Positions 1 to 12,274 of a stretch of 64,000 bases of DNA are shown in pieces. The stretch covers positions 310,001 through 374,000 of the forward strand of contig BSBK01001871.1 in assembly GCA_027943335.1 (NCBI GenBank). Direction: 5' to 3'. Position 1 is the stretch's first letter. Each line of letters opens with the position of its first letter. The notes under the pieces are model-generated. The model was not told where the DNA came from. It was given only the letters and a program-made list of their open reading frames with translations, and did no database searches. The DNA comes from Chamaecyparis obtusa. Taxonomy: Eukaryota > Streptophyta > Pinopsida > Cupressales > Cupressaceae. The position numbers were made by a program, and so were the translations under genes.

Positions 1-2350
1 AGGATTTTTTGGATCATGTCATGGAAGATGGATGTCATTGCCCTTTGATATGTGGCTCTTTCATTCTTTAGCCCAAATAGAATCATGTTATAGTAGAAGG
101 TACCCCATGGAGTGGTGAATTCTATTTTATGTTGATCTTCTTCTGCTATTCAGATCTGATTGTATCTTGAGAAGCCATCCATGAGTGACAACATCTCATG
201 GCCCATTGTAAGATCTATGATCATGTCTATGTTGGGTAGCAAAAACTCATCCTTAGGACATGCTTTGTTTAGGTCCCTGAAATCTATGCAGATTTTGATA
301 TTGCCTGAAGGCTTAGTGACATGCACCATGTTGGAAATCTACTCAGAGTAATCAATGGCTCTGATGATCTTTGCGTCTAGGAGCTTTTCCAGTTCTAATT
401 TTACCAATAGGGCTACCTTGGGATGCATTTTATGTAGCTTCTGCTTTACTAGCTTGATATTGGGGTCCATAGCTAGATGATGGACAAAAATATTAGGGTC
501 AAGCCCTGGCATGTGTGTGTATTACCATGCAAAGTTCCCAGTGGCTTCTTGGAGTAATGTAGTGAAAGCCATTTCTTCACCCTTTGTTAAAGATGCTGCA
601 ATGTAGGTGATTCTCGGACATTCCTCTATGCCCAAGTTGATTGGCTTGGTTTCTTCTATGATGATAGGTGACTTCTCGGGTCTCTAATCCTGGATAGGAG
701 GAAGAGGCAAGTCTCCATCTTCTAGTGCCTTAGAGAGGTTTTCACTAGAAGATACACCCTTTATTTTATCTTTTTTAGAATCAGAATGTGCCCCAGAGGG
801 GTTTTCACATAAGGACTCATTCTCTTCTTTTTCTATTTCAATTTTGTAGCTAGAGCTTGCCTCCTCCCCAAAATATCCTTTGGGGTTAAGTTTGCAGACA
901 TGAGTTGCTTCTAGATCTTGATTTGTTTATTGGCTTGATGCTCCCATGAACCTTAGGAGTGCTTGTGTGCTTTGGAACTCATCGATGTGTGTGACACTTG
1001 GTTGATCCCATTCTATGAGTTTGGGGTGGATGGGGGGAAGTTCTATAAGGTTAATGGCAAGTTGAAGGAGGATAGAAGTGCCCAGGAGGGTATCATTGTC
1101 GAAGATGTCATCATATGATTTCTTTACTTTCTCTTCAGGAATGTCTTCGATCTCTATGAGGTCATCCTAGCTATTCAAGAAGGGAACATTGGTCATGTTG
1201 GTGCCCCCAGTTGCAGTATTGGGCTCTTGTATATGCAAGTGAGGGGTATTAAAGCCAAGACCTTGATGTTGTGGATTATTTAATGCTATGATGGGGTCTT
1301 TGCTTCCACCTTCTTGTGGTCCTAGACCACTGCCTTGATATTTCCATTATTTAGTGGCATACTTGTGTGACTGTGGATATTTTTCTTTGAAGTATCCAAG
1401 AAGTTGAGTGTCAGGTGGTGGGAGATCTTTGTACAACCACATATTGATGTCAAGATCCATCTCTTGACTATTTATGTTGCCATGGGAAATAAAAGTCATT
1501 GGTCCCATCTCCTTGATTTCATGCTTGGTTTCAAAAGGCTTGCTTTGGTGATTTGGGCGCCCTTGTGTATGTGGATCAAGTGGGAGGGCCCCAACTGCAA
1601 ATGCATCATGTAAGTTGCATTCACCAAAACCCTAATTGTTGATCTTGATGGAGGAGAGAGTGGAGGTGGGAATAGTCTCTGGATTGCTATGGGATTGTGA
1701 AGAGTTGGTGAAAGAAGTGCCAATGTCGGTTCTAGGAAAATGGGTGGAATGGGGAAATGATGCTTCCATCGCATGACATTATGTGAAGGGTTGGGGGTCT
1801 GTATGGATGGTGACCTTAGTGCCTTGATGCATTAATTTGATGCACTAATGGTAAGTGGATGGTACAACCTTGATGGAGTGAATCCATGGTTGGTAGAGTA
1901 GGATGTTGAATGGTAGGTCAAGATTGACAACATGGAAAATGTTATCTTACATTGCTAGGCCTAACTGGATAGGCAAAAGAATAGTACCTTCATAGGTATG
2001 CTCCAAGTTGTCATATGCCTTGATGGTGATGACTTCATGTGATATGTTAGCCTTTGTAAATCCTATCTACTGAATGAATTTGAGAGTACACAAGTTTAGG
2101 GCAGAGCCATTATCTATCATGACCCTTTTTATGGAAAAATCTCTGACCATGATGATGATGCAGAGAGGGAGATTGTGGTCAAGTGCAATGGCTGGTATGT
2201 CAGATGGCTTGAAGAATAGAGCACAGGATGCAGATAGATGTCCCACAAGGTTCTTGAACTGGATGTTGTTAATGTATGCGGGGACATGTCCTTCGTGAAG
2301 GGCTTGATCAAGGATTTCTTGATGGACTTGCTTGAGTGCTTGAGAGATTA
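1..2350 (-). pseudogene. Ty3/gypsy protease-RT fragment, left end cut by window
   Basis: Read on the minus strand this is part of a Ty3/gypsy polyprotein. A retropepsin-like domain lies at about 2350-1800, with active-site segment VMIDNGSALNLCT and a later QPWIHSIK motif. A low-complexity linker follows (about 1770-520). The start of reverse transcriptase lies at about 510-1, with CIDFRDLNKACPKDEF, then SLMDGFSRYNQI and FGLKN near the left edge. The same RT blocks occur in element C at 34400-35000, so this is a related element. Several in-frame stops and frame changes show it is dead. Gag is missing: protease coding starts within about 20 bp of an LTR-like segment. RT catalytic residues, RNase H and integrase would lie left of the window. 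The plus-strand reading frame at 160-351 is only the antisense of RT. Confidence 0.85.
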
Positions 2351-2371
2351 TGAAAAGATAGATGAAAAGAT

Positions 2372-2850
2372 GGATTGAAATGAGAGAGGAAGGCTTCCTT
2401 GTATACTGGTCTAGGGCACAAAATTCTAGAGAGGCCTACATAGGAGAATTAAATTCCCATTTAAACCTTTACCCCTAGAAATTGACCTAAATTAAATATA
2501 ATTTAAGAGTTTACCATTTTGAAACCTAAAATAGCTGACTTGGAAGTGGGAAATAAAACTTTTCTGAAAACCTGACATCTTGAAACTTCTGGATTTTGAA
2601 ATTTGGACATTGGGTCAAGGCCAAGGTCGAACTTGACCCTAAGGTCAAGAATCTTAGAATTTCAATTTAGGATGCCAGAGTTATGCAGAAAAGAAGTGGA
2701 AAATGGGGTAGAACAGGGGAAAAAGTCAGATCCAAGTCAAAGACCCATTCAAGCTATTTGACATGACCCCAAACCACTTACTCGGAGGGGCAAACCAGTC
2801 CTAAATGGGAGTGCTTCCATTTTCCAATGATACAAGGTTAGCAACCTTAC
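2372..2850 (-). repeat. LTR fragment related to element F LTR
   Basis: This stretch is collinear with about 61010-61560 inside the LTR of element F. Shared landmarks are gagagaggaaggcttcctt, ctagggcacaaa, a 'gaccccaaaccacttactc' block and a 'tggaagtgctt'-like end. Similarity ends near 2850 and, on the other side, at the protease coding sequence. It is probably an internal LTR piece fused to the protease by a deletion that removed the primer site and gag. Confidence 0.7.
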
Positions 2851-3479
2851 ATAAAAAATATATAAGAAGAGAATATGTAGGAAATTAAATGTAGTTTCTA
2901 AGATACTAGTTATTTTTTGAAAAAAAAATGTATTTGGTGAAAAACTGAAATTTTAATGTAGTAGTACATAAGTTTCAGGAAAAATATAAGTAGGTGTATG
3001 TATGACCAACCTAACCATAATAAAATGATAATATTATTGTATAAGATTCTATATATAAGGAGAAGACTCATTTTTGGATGTGACACATATTTTTATGTAA
3101 TTGTTTTTTCAAATAAATAATTAATTATGAGTTATTTACTACAAATTTTTTGGAATATAAAAAATCATGTGTCTGATCACCTTAACTTGGTCAAAAATTA
3201 ATAAAAAAATTTCTTATAGTATGTGAAGCACAAAATGTGATGCATGTTTTGGATTTGAAAAATGTTATACCGTTTGAAAGTTTAGACATTTTTCAATCAT
3301 CCTATCAATTGGGACTTTAGACATAATCTAGTTAGAAAATAAATAATAATTATTTATTAAACTCAAAACTTGACATAATTTATATTGGTACAAATATGAG
3401 GATATCCTTAAGCAACCCTTCTCATTTCATCAATTTTAGATAAATTTCTTTTGTTAGCTACATGGTCAAAGTCTGAAAA
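2851..3479. other. AT-rich spacer, nothing recognised
   Basis: This AT-rich stretch has A and T runs. I see no coding frame, LTR boundary or repeat unit that I can support. Confidence 0.6.
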
Positions 3480-5036
3480 TGAAAGGAGATCTCATAAACA
3501 TGTCTTTTGGGTTGACTTTCTAGGTTTGGTATACCTAAGCCAAAACCCATAGCAATCTTGAGGAAAATCTCTAGGTTGCAACCTCTTGAAGTTTGAAATA
3601 CATGTTGTTGTGGCATTTTTAATGCACCATGAGCTATTATGCTACATTTGTTCTACTTTTCATACCAACAAGATGTTGTAGAGTTGTGGTGCAAGTCATC
3701 ATCCAAAATCATCGAGAGACTTTCTTGATCAATTTTATGTTATAGAGATGACGGTTGTTTATTCTATAGAAATGATTTATTAAACGATATCACAATGTGG
3801 TGTGTTGTTGAAGTTTGTTTCATGTTTTCATGAGGGAAGTAAACACAAATTTAGAAAGAAATTTGTTCAAAAAATGATATATGAGACGATAAAATATACT
3901 TTGAAGAGTGGAGGTGAAGGTTCTAGATGCAAGTTGGTTACAACAGAATGCAGTGTTGCTGATTTTATTTTAGATTTCAAGGAAAATCTTTTTTACAAGT
4001 ATGCAAGGCATAGTCACAGGTCTCAATGGTTGGATCAATAATTCAAGATGCCTAAGGACTCTATCTTGATTTACACTATTATATCAATGGTTTAATTAAC
4101 CAAAAAATACACATCTCAACCATAGAATGAGTTGCAAGCTCAAGATTATAATTCTATTCATATTGCTTATTTTTTCCACATAGCATATGATATTTCCTTG
4201 ATAGTAATAAATGGGACAAGAAGATAATTAGAGAGTAGCATTTTTATATGAGTGACTATAGATCTGACTCTTCTGAGTATGTGAAACATTATTTTGAGAA
4301 CTTTTTGGAGTTCTTTCAAGAAAAAGATACTATAGTGGATAGAAATATCATTTGGTTAGATAATTGCATGGGTCAATTCAAGAATGCTTGTATGTTTTAT
4401 TGGTTGATTAGAATGCATTTAGAGAGGGGTGTGCCTCATATTTGGAGTTTCTTGGAACCTATTCATGGGAAAGGGGAGCATGATGGAGCAGGTGAATGTG
4501 TGAAGAGAGCTTTGGTTAAGAAGAAATTGAGTATTTTAGGATCCACACTTCTTCATGCTCATTCTATTGTTGATTGGTGTAGTTCAACAATTTCACAGAG
4601 AGGGAAACTTGATTTAGTAGTGTGTATATTATTTTGGTTGGTTGAGGTGGGCACAATAGGAGATAGATTTGATTGTTAAATAGTTAGAGATTATTCAAAT
4701 ATGTGTTCATTTTGAAGTTTAGATGCAAGTACAAGGACCATTTGGACATGAGAGTTGGCTTATTTTTGTCCCATCTATTTTTAGTGGGATTGGGATTAGT
4801 GTGAGTCAAGGGAGTGGGTGGATGCATGGGTTCCACAATATCTAACTCATTTATTTCAAAACATATCCATGACAAATAATGTCATGGAAATTTTAGTTGA
4901 GTACGACCATCTTTCAGATCTTCTACAACCAAGACAAGTTTTGCAATTTTTGTACCATAGGGAAATGATGAGAGATTGGATTACTAGTTGGCACGATGTG
5001 TATAGGGAAGGAAGAATACATCATAACCGATGATAG
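3480..5036 (+). pseudogene. DDE-type transposase-like gene, decayed
   Basis: Blocks of one protein can be followed across stops and frame changes. At 3802-4041 there is a region ending YARHSHRSQWLDQ. At about 4085-4140 come remnants resembling KYTSQP and NELQAQDYNS. At 4248-4679 there is the best block, with IIWLDNCMGQFKNACMF and then HGKGEHDGAGECVKRAL. At 4818-5033 the C-terminal part has WVPQYLTHL and DHLSDLLQP. An Asp plus QFK block followed by HGKG.xDG.G..VKR recalls a family of putative DDE/D transposon proteins found in plants and animals; I make that link from memory of the motif pattern and give no family name. The presumed first acidic residue is not preserved in the 4085 block. No terminal inverted repeats were identified. 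It could instead be a domesticated host gene copy. Confidence 0.5.
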
Positions 5037-5788
5037 ATGATGATGGTTTCATGTATCCTACTGATTCATTTGTCATTGTGGGAACATGAATTTGAAAATA
5101 CATGATTAGAAAGAATGACATACCTACATCTTTAGATTATGAGAAGCAAGAAACCATTCCCATGTAGTCACACCTTTTTCTAGCAGAAAATGTTAAGTTC
5201 ATGAAGCATCAAGACAAATCAAAGACACAATAACTTTGGATAATTAGTAATGTTGATCATAAAACAATATTGGATACCCTTAAGCAGAGAGATGGCCCTT
5301 TTGGTACACTTTCATAGGTCATTCAAAATGATTTTAAGGTTTATTATGTTCATTATGATTTGATTTATTACGTTCATTACACTTTGATTCTTTTTTTTTG
5401 TCAATAAACTTAGTCCTCTTTTGGATTAAAAATGAAGTTGGTTACAAATATGGGCATACAAGATTCAAGTACACTTGATTATATCATACCAAATTATGGT
5501 AAGGTTCATCATGTTATTTGGTTCATTATGTTTTGTTTCTTTAACATTTTTGGTTAATAAACTTAGTCTTCTTGTGGCTTGGGAACGTAGGGATTACAAT
5601 TTTGATGAACATACGAGATTCCACTACCATGCTTAGGAGTTTATCTTACTTTCATTATTCATTTTCGCATTATTTCTCTAATATTGATATTTTGTATAGT
5701 ATTGCAATGTAGGTGTCTTTGAGAGTACTAGTGGTTGGAGCTATACATTACAGAGCACAAATATCAGAACCAAATGTATTAGTTGTGT
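5037..5788. repeat. AT-rich region with an imperfect direct duplication
   Basis: Two similar blocks, about 5335-5425 and 5510-5585, each contain 'ttcattatg' followed by a T-rich run and 'taataaacttagtc' or 'caataaacttagtc', about 170 bp apart. No gene is evident. The short reading frame at 5713-5901 runs into the next tandem repeat and is not supported as a gene. Confidence 0.5.
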
Positions 5789-6330
5789 ATCTAGGATTTT
5801 TTGATACTATTGATGTATTTGTACACGATGCAGTTGTATTGATGATATATGATTTATTTGTACATGAGGACATGAACAAGTATAAGGACATGAATATCTA
5901 GGATTTTTTGATAGCATTAATGTATTATTATATGATGTAGTTGTATTGATAATTTGTACACAAGGACATAGGAAAGCATAAAGACATGAGTATATTATAT
6001 TTTTTGATAGCATTGGTGTATGTGTACATGATGCAATACATTTTTATTTGATAGAATTGATGTATTTGTACATGATGTAGTTGTATTGATGGTATATGAT
6101 TTATTTGTACATGAGGACATGAGAAAGCATAAGGAGATGAATATCTAGGATTTTTTTATAGCATTTATGTATTAGTATATGATGTAGTTGTATTGATAAT
6201 TTGTACACGAGGACATAGGAAATAATTTAAAGACATGAGTATCTTGTATTTTTTTTATTACATTCCAGTGTATTTGTACATGATGCAATACATTTCTATA
6301 TTTGATGTGAAATGACAAAAAAAAAATCTC
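5789..6330. repeat. Two-copy higher-order tandem repeat, period about 247 bp
   Basis: A composite unit occurs twice, starting near 5790 and 6040; the landmark 'tgatgtatttgtaca' is at 5811 and 6058. Each unit has three related sub-repeats of about 105, 98 and 50 bp, all built on 'ttttgatag.att.atgta', 'tgatgtagttgtattgat' and 'gaggacat' blocks. Non-coding. Confidence 0.8.
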
Positions 6331-6359
6331 TAATAGGATTTCCTACTAATGTGTTGATG

Positions 6360-6529
6360 AATCTCTTATAATATGTTCATTATGTATCCTAATTTGTTCA
6401 TTTGGCTCTTATAATCTCATTATGACTTCTCTATTTCATTATGGATGTTGATTAGTTTTCCTAGGTTCATTAGGGTTGTACTACATCCATTACAATTGTC
6501 TTAGGTCCATTATGATTGTCCTAGGTTCA
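6360..6529 (+). repeat. Short ttcattatg-type repeat cluster flanking element A
   Basis: The words 'ttcattatg', 'ttcattagg', 'tccattatg' and 'tcctaggttcat' recur every 15-40 bp. The series resumes after element A (from 23852, 'gttcattacaac ... ggttcattatgac'), so A inserted into it. GTTCA at 6525-6529 is the left copy of A's target-site duplication. Confidence 0.7.
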
Positions 6530-6896
6530 TGATATAGGAGCATCTTGGATCCTTGGCAATCCCGTGTCACCAAAAAGATGTTTGAAGTTTTCTGTGTTGC
6601 TCGGTTCCTTCTTTGATCGAGTTGGTTCGGTGTTGCTTAGTTTCCTTTGTTTATTGGTGTTGGTTGGTTATCTCTTTGGTGCTCGGTGAATTTCCCTGGT
6701 GCTTAGTGATGCTTGTTTGGTGCTCGGTTTCCTTTCTTACCGAGTTGTTTATTTTGGATTTATTTTGAGGTTGACTTGTGCATTTAATTTGGTTCACAGA
6801 TTTAATGATGGTATATATCATTGGGAAGCATGTGGACCTAGATCTGGTTGTTCCTTCCGTTGATGGTGGATCTGAAGGCTGACTTGATTTGGTAGC
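6530..6896 (+). repeat. Element A 5' LTR, upstream part
   Basis: This matches the first 367 bp or so of the 3' LTR at 23181. It starts TGATATAGG and stops at GTAGC (6892-6896), where element B inserted. The part carries U3 and lacks the TATA-like box. Confidence 0.95.
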
Positions 6897-8126
6897 TGTG
6901 TGTGTGAAAATTGTACCTGATCTGTAGACACAACACTTCAGTAAACAATTAGAGGTTAGCTATAATCAAAATCGTGCAAAATTGAAATCTAATTTAACCA
7001 AGTGATTTACTGCCTTCTAGTAGGTGTGAGATTAATGTTTTCAGATTGTTATTGAGATCAGTGACCTAGACGACACCTAAATGAAGGATTTGAATGCCAA
7101 ACTGATATGAAATATGAATGCAATTAATCTATTTTTTTTTTAGTATTTTCTATGCAATAAGAATGATAAAAACTTGATATGAAATCTAATCTATATGAAA
7201 TTGATCTGCTAAAATGATCTAACAATGATATGAAAAAGAATCTAAATGAATGTAAAAAAAACAAATTGATCTCACAATAGCCTTGATTCGCAATAAGCTT
7301 TGATTCTCCCAATTCCAATTCTCCAACGTGATTGTGCAAAAATATGAGATGTTGTGGATGCAAATTTGAGAGATGAAGAGATGAATAGCTGAGCCTTGGT
7401 TTTATAGAAATCTAGGGCTTTAGAGGTGCATGAGAAAAAGCCATAAATCACTCAAATAACTCAGCTTGATTTTTGAGTTATTTTTAAATAACAGATAATT
7501 AAGTCACAAAAACATGCAAAAGCTAAGTTTTAACTCAAAATAGAGTTTAGCTTTAATTGATAATTGATAGTTGTCTGCTTTTATGATTGTGCATGTTTTA
7601 TTTATGAATTAATTTAGTAAATAAAGTGATTTATGCTCAACTTAATTGATTTTTAAAAATAAATAATTGATTTATGGGTTAATCAATTATTTAATCAAAC
7701 TTTTATTAAAAACTATATTATTAAATAATGACAACTTGCTTTAATTAATTAAATAAAAATTTAATCAATTATTCATAAGATATTGGATTTATTGTCAAAA
7801 TTAAATAATACAATTAATAATAGATAGAATTAAATTTAATTACACAATTAAGTGGCAAGATATTAAATCTAATTAATTAAATATGAAAATATTCAATTAA
7901 TCAAACTTAGGATAAATGTGATTTATTGCCAAATAATCATTAAATTAAAGATAATTAAGATAATTAGGAATATTGCTAGGAATATTCCCCGATGCATAAT
8001 TTAAGATAATCAATTATGATTCGATGATGTTTAGATGTGCCTTAGATTAGGACTTCGATGTTGATTTCATTTGATTTGTAGATGTAGGAGGTTAATGAAC
8101 TTATAGCCCATTTTTGGGGTATTACA
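6897..8126 (-). repeat. Element B 3' LTR
   Basis: This 1230-bp LTR runs TGTGTGTGTGAAAATTG to GGGGTATTACA on the plus strand. It is the same length as its partner at 17006-18235. The interior is very AT-rich with many taatta and attaat words. Confidence 0.97.
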
Positions 8127-8140
8127 TTTTGCCCCTCTTT
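8127..8140 (-). other. Element B polypurine tract
   Basis: On the minus strand the sequence before the 3' LTR is AAAGAGGGGCAAAA, a typical plus-strand primer tract. Element C has the same tract at 26218-26231, which supports the minus-strand orientation of both. Confidence 0.85.
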
Positions 8141-10462
8141 GAATTACTGTGCGAAGCGCAGTGGTTCAAAGACAGTCTGTGTTTGATAGAGATATGAAAC
8201 TGATTCAAAATTGATAATTGATATGAGATAGATGCTAATTGATATTGATTTGATATGGAGATAATAGGTCCTGAATGACCAAAGATAATGTTCACTATAA
8301 CAGCAAATGAACCTATGATTGTGAAAAAGTGTCAAAACGCCTGATTCCAAACCTTAGGATTGCTAAGAAGTGAGTGACCGGTTCTAGACTCGATTGTCTT
8401 AGCAGAACTAGCAGGTATCACATCCGAATCCTTTAATTGCCGAAGAACCAAGGAAAGAACACTATGATCCAATGGTTGCAAAAATTGATATAGGTTACAA
8501 GATTAGGAGGATACCAAATTGATATGGATCGACGAATCTGATATGCCCCAAGTGATGATAGATTTGCTCCGAGCGATGAGGACTTTTTTAATGAATCAGT
8601 AACTAGACGTGGTTATTGTCTTGATTACTGAGGGAGATATGATTTCAAATTTGATTACAGACTTTGAATGATGTGTAATACCATGCCCCCTTCGGGATTA
8701 AAATTGAAATTTGATAAGAAAAAGTCAGCGTTGATAGTTTAGAAGCATGTTAATTGATTTGAGAAGTGGTTATACACGTTCAAGAATGCATTCTGCATCA
8801 TTGGAAGGTCCCAAACAACCAAGTTTGACTAGGTGAAACTATGAGTTGACCATAGTTGACCAAGTTGAAATTTTGATAGTGTGATGTAAGATAATCAATT
8901 AAGTTGAATACTAGATTTCTATGATGATTGAAGGTCGAATATGCAAGTAGTTAATAATATGAATGATCTCAGATTTGAATTTTGAGATTCGGTTCTTGTT
9001 AGATTTGAAGATGTGAGTGGAGAATTGTTTAAGAATTGAAGTTCGTTTAATCATTGTGAGATCATGCAACATGCAAAATGCAATGAGACATGCAAAATGA
9101 AATGCAACCTAAGACCTAGGACCTAGTCACTGATCATGTGTCAATTTGTTATCATCATTAAACTTTTAGGTAACCGGATAAATCAATACAATGCCCACTA
9201 GCTATGAAACCATAGACATATGAATATCAATTTGTATGTGCAAGAATCAATACAACACCCACTGGTCAACAACCATGGATATATGAATATTGATTTTATT
9301 TTCAGAATGTCAGAGTAGATATAAGCACCAAGGCACAAATGCCAGGATGACTTGAATATCATGTCCATTTTGATATAGCAATTTGTATAAGCATCAAAAC
9401 ATAAATGTCGCGATGACCTAAATATGCCTTGCATGACAAACACATCAAACAGTCAAGAGATCATTCCAAATCTAGTGTGAATTACATGTAGTGACCCTTT
9501 ATCATTCACATCCTTAGGTAAGATCGTGTTTCACAGTAGGAGAAAGAACTCACTCAAAAAGACAATACTTAGATCGATACTTCTTTGAATCATCCAAGTA
9601 TCAATGGTCGAGGTACGCATGGCCATCCATTTCAAGATAGAGGCTCTTACAGTCGGACACCATTTCAATCCAGAATTTCCAAAGTTGTTAGATTTTCACA
9701 TACAAGAATAAAAAAAAGAAAAGATTATGCCCCCAGTCATCACTCTCTAAATCCTATAAAGGACATCATCGAAGAGCTCGAAGGGACACAATATGCAAAA
9801 ATCTCAATGCGAATTAGTAAGCATACAAGGAGATAAAAGCATGAAAGGCACAATTTTTTTTCAGTTTTGTGTTTGATTGTTGATTGCGTTGTTGTAGATG
9901 CAAAATCCTTTCTGGAGACAAGACAGACCTGACTGACTCAAATGAAGCTTCAAAGGACTCTGACTGGATATAACACGTCTAAGATATACTGGAGATCATA
10001 GGATATGACATTGATTTTCATGAAGTTTGAACATTGATAAGATATAGATGCTTGAGCTGATTGGTGTACAGACTGACTTATTGAAAACTGGAAAGGCAAA
10101 AACAAACCGGGAGATATGTACAAACTAAAGCAAGACTAAAAGCTAGGAAAGACCAAGATTGCACTGATAGATGCAGCATTTTGAAACAAGTGGCACCCGT
10201 TTGTCAAGTTTTCACCATCTTGATAGAGATTCTATTTTTGCTACCAAGGCGCCTGTTCCCAGGTTTTCACCAAGGCACTTTTTCTCTTTTTAAATTTTTT
10301 TGTACTTTTCATTTTTTCAATTTTTTTGTACTTTTGATATATTTTTTTTTTTGTGAATCATCAAGGTGCCTATTGCTAGGTTTTCACCAAGATGTTCATT
10401 TTTTTAAGACTTTTTCTAATTTTTATAAATTTTTCAGGACATTTTGCCATAGACTGAATGCT
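8141..10462 (-). other. Element B 3' untranslated region
   Basis: About 2.3 kb of non-coding sequence lies between the end of pol and the 3' LTR. It is collinear with the two ends of the C region at 26232-31737, except that C carries a further block of about 3.2 kb with a PMD gene (about 27080-30310) that is missing here between about 8960 and 9060. The plus-strand reading frame at 9585-9836 has no recognisable domain and I do not call it. Phrases of the type 'aggttttcaccaagg' recur at 10190-10400. Confidence 0.7.
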
Positions 10463-11152
10463 TTAGGCATAGAATTTCCTCAGATGGAGAACATTGATTG
10501 GTTCTCGGAGCTGTTCTCCTTCAGTCATTGAGAGTTGATAGGTGCTAGAGCCAAAATTAGCAGTGATAACAAAGGGACCCAGCCAATTGGGTTTGAACTT
10601 CCCCTTGCATTCTTGATGGGATTGATTTTTAGGATTTTCTCTCAAGACTAGATTGCCAACCTGAAATTCTCTGTGTCTGACTTTCTTGTTGTAGACTCTA
10701 GACATTCTCTTCTAATATACTCTGAAATGATCATACGCTACTTGTCTACGCTCATCTAGTAGTTCTAGTTCTTGTAACCTAGACACTCTGTAGTCATCAT
10801 TAGTTACTAGACCATGCATTCTGATTCTTAGTGATGGGATTTCAATCTCAATAGGTAGTACCACTTCAGACCCATAAAATAAAGTAAAAGGTGTAGCCCC
10901 AGTGGGACTTCTGATACTTGATTTGATACTTGTTCTGATACTGGTTCTAATACTAGTTCTGACACTGGTTCTGATACTTGTTCTGATACTGGTTCTGATA
11001 CTAGTTTTGATACTTGTTCTGATACTGGTTCTGATATTGGTACTAATACTAGTTATGATACTTGTTCTAACACTATTTTTGATACTTGGTATACTTGATA
11101 GCATCTTTTTCCATTGCAAACTCCCAAGCAAGATCATATCATGCAGTCCCAA
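10463..11152 (-). pseudogene. Integrase C-terminal remnant of element B
   Basis: The minus strand encodes the end of a Tat-type pol. After a repeat of RTSI units come TGATPFTLFYGSEVVLP, RLQELELLDERRQ, NKKVRHREFQVGNLVL, KPNWLGPFVI and LHLRKFYA before the stop. The same segment in element C is at 31738-32220. The catalytic core of integrase is absent, so this alone cannot be active. It is open for about 147 codons, then a stop at about 10706-10711, then open again to the end in the same frame. A 12-bp repeat has expanded the beginning. Upstream of the repeat the protein no longer matches C. Confidence 0.85.
10909..11098 (-). repeat. 12-bp minisatellite inside integrase coding sequence
   Basis: About 15 copies of a 12-bp unit (plus strand gatacttgttct and variants such as gatactggttct) lie in the reading frame. 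On the minus strand each unit encodes RTSI or a variant (KTSI, ITSI, RTSV). Element C has one unit at this place (TYRTSIKTPIGAT, about 32170-32200), so B expanded a single codon quartet without breaking the frame. Confidence 0.9.
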
Positions 11153-12274
11153 TGTCTAGCAAGGTGGAGAACAAGAGGGATTGGCAAGCTGGTGGAAGAG
11201 ATGGAAGATAAGAAAATGAAGGAGAATGAAGGGAAGAAATCCTCAAGGGAAAAACCCCTCAAGAATACCCAAGCTAGGAAAAAATTATCATGTAAAGTGC
11301 ATTTGGACAAGCAATGAAAGGCCAGCATAGGATAAGTCACAAAAGTGTAATGCCAAAGAAGGAAAGGATGCAGTCCAAAGGAGTAGACATGTCAAGAGGC
11401 TTCACAGCATCGTGTTTCACTCTTTCTTTCTTAGATCAAGACCAAAGGGGAAAAGGATAGTGAAAGGCTATAATTAATGGAGGAAAATAAATATGAAGGC
11501 TAAATAGGAAGGGAATGAAAGCAAGATCATCATAAGATAGCTCACAAGATAGCTAAATGTTCATGTATAGATCAACACTGTCAAGATCAAAAAGAGAAGA
11601 TGGAATGGATGAAATATGTAGAAGAACTATGCATAATGCCTGATTGCTAGGTTTTCATCATGGTACTTATCCAAGGTGCCACAAGGAAGTGGTTTTCACC
11701 ATAGGAAAAATTTATTTCTCTTTACTTTTGCTACTAAGGCACCTGTTTCCAAGTTTTCACCAAGGCATATTTTCAATTTTTAAAAATATTTTTCTTTTTT
11801 TTTTGAATTTTTGGAAGAAGGCAAGCTTTTTAGATAATGCTCCTTGAAAGGATAAACCATGATATGCCAAGGATTCAAAATGATATGCTCAAAGATGCTG
11901 ATAGGGAAAGGGAGATGGAAGAGAAAAATTGAGGATAAGGTTTTATGTAAAGTGAGTGAGGTTGGAAGATAGGAGGAATAGGAAAATGAGAAAAAATGAT
12001 AGAAGGTAGAAGGATAATGCATGGAAGGATTGTAAAAGGGTAGGTGGAAAGGAAGGAAAGATCAATGTCAACACATACCTTGAAGGGTGGTGAGAGGATG
12101 GAGGAATCATGAATGAAGGAATACGTGAAGGAATATGGTGAATGGATAGTAGAGGTTGTGGTTTAGGCACATGGAATGGAGGAATGCTTTTGGAAGAAGA
12201 TGAAGTGGAAGCCTTTGAAAGCTTGAATGTCAACTTCACTTGTTGCTCAACACCAGACTCTTTCAAGAGAGACT
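11153..12274 (-). other. Element B internal region, degenerate Ser/Pro-rich coding and spacer
   Basis: From 12266 to about 11960 the minus strand continues the chimeric protein in another frame, with Ser- and Pro-rich sequence (KASTSSSSKS, PPFHVPKPQP). From about 11900 to 11153 I see no coding. 11640-11790 duplicates phrases from 10190-10400 ('gctactaaggcacctgttt', 'gttttcaccaaggca'). Confidence 0.5.

Noticed and set aside
160..351. Plus-strand ORF shared with 34511-34711
   Set aside because: Both are antisense shadows of reverse transcriptase; the conserved sense frame is on the minus strand.
5789..6330. CRISPR-like array
   Set aside because: Units are long, adjacent and diverged, without constant short repeats and unique spacers; the DNA is plant.
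7124..7363. Minus-strand ORF, repeated at 17233-17553, as a gene
   Set aside because: Both copies are the same part of the LTR of element B; no domain.
9585..9836. Plus-strand ORF in the 3' region of B
   Set aside because: The equivalent stretch in C (30890-31060) is not open in this frame and no domain is visible.
10902..11159. Plus-strand ORF coding a Leu/Ile/Val repeat, looking like a membrane protein
   Set aside because: It is the antisense of the 12-bp minisatellite in integrase coding; composition is forced by the repeat.
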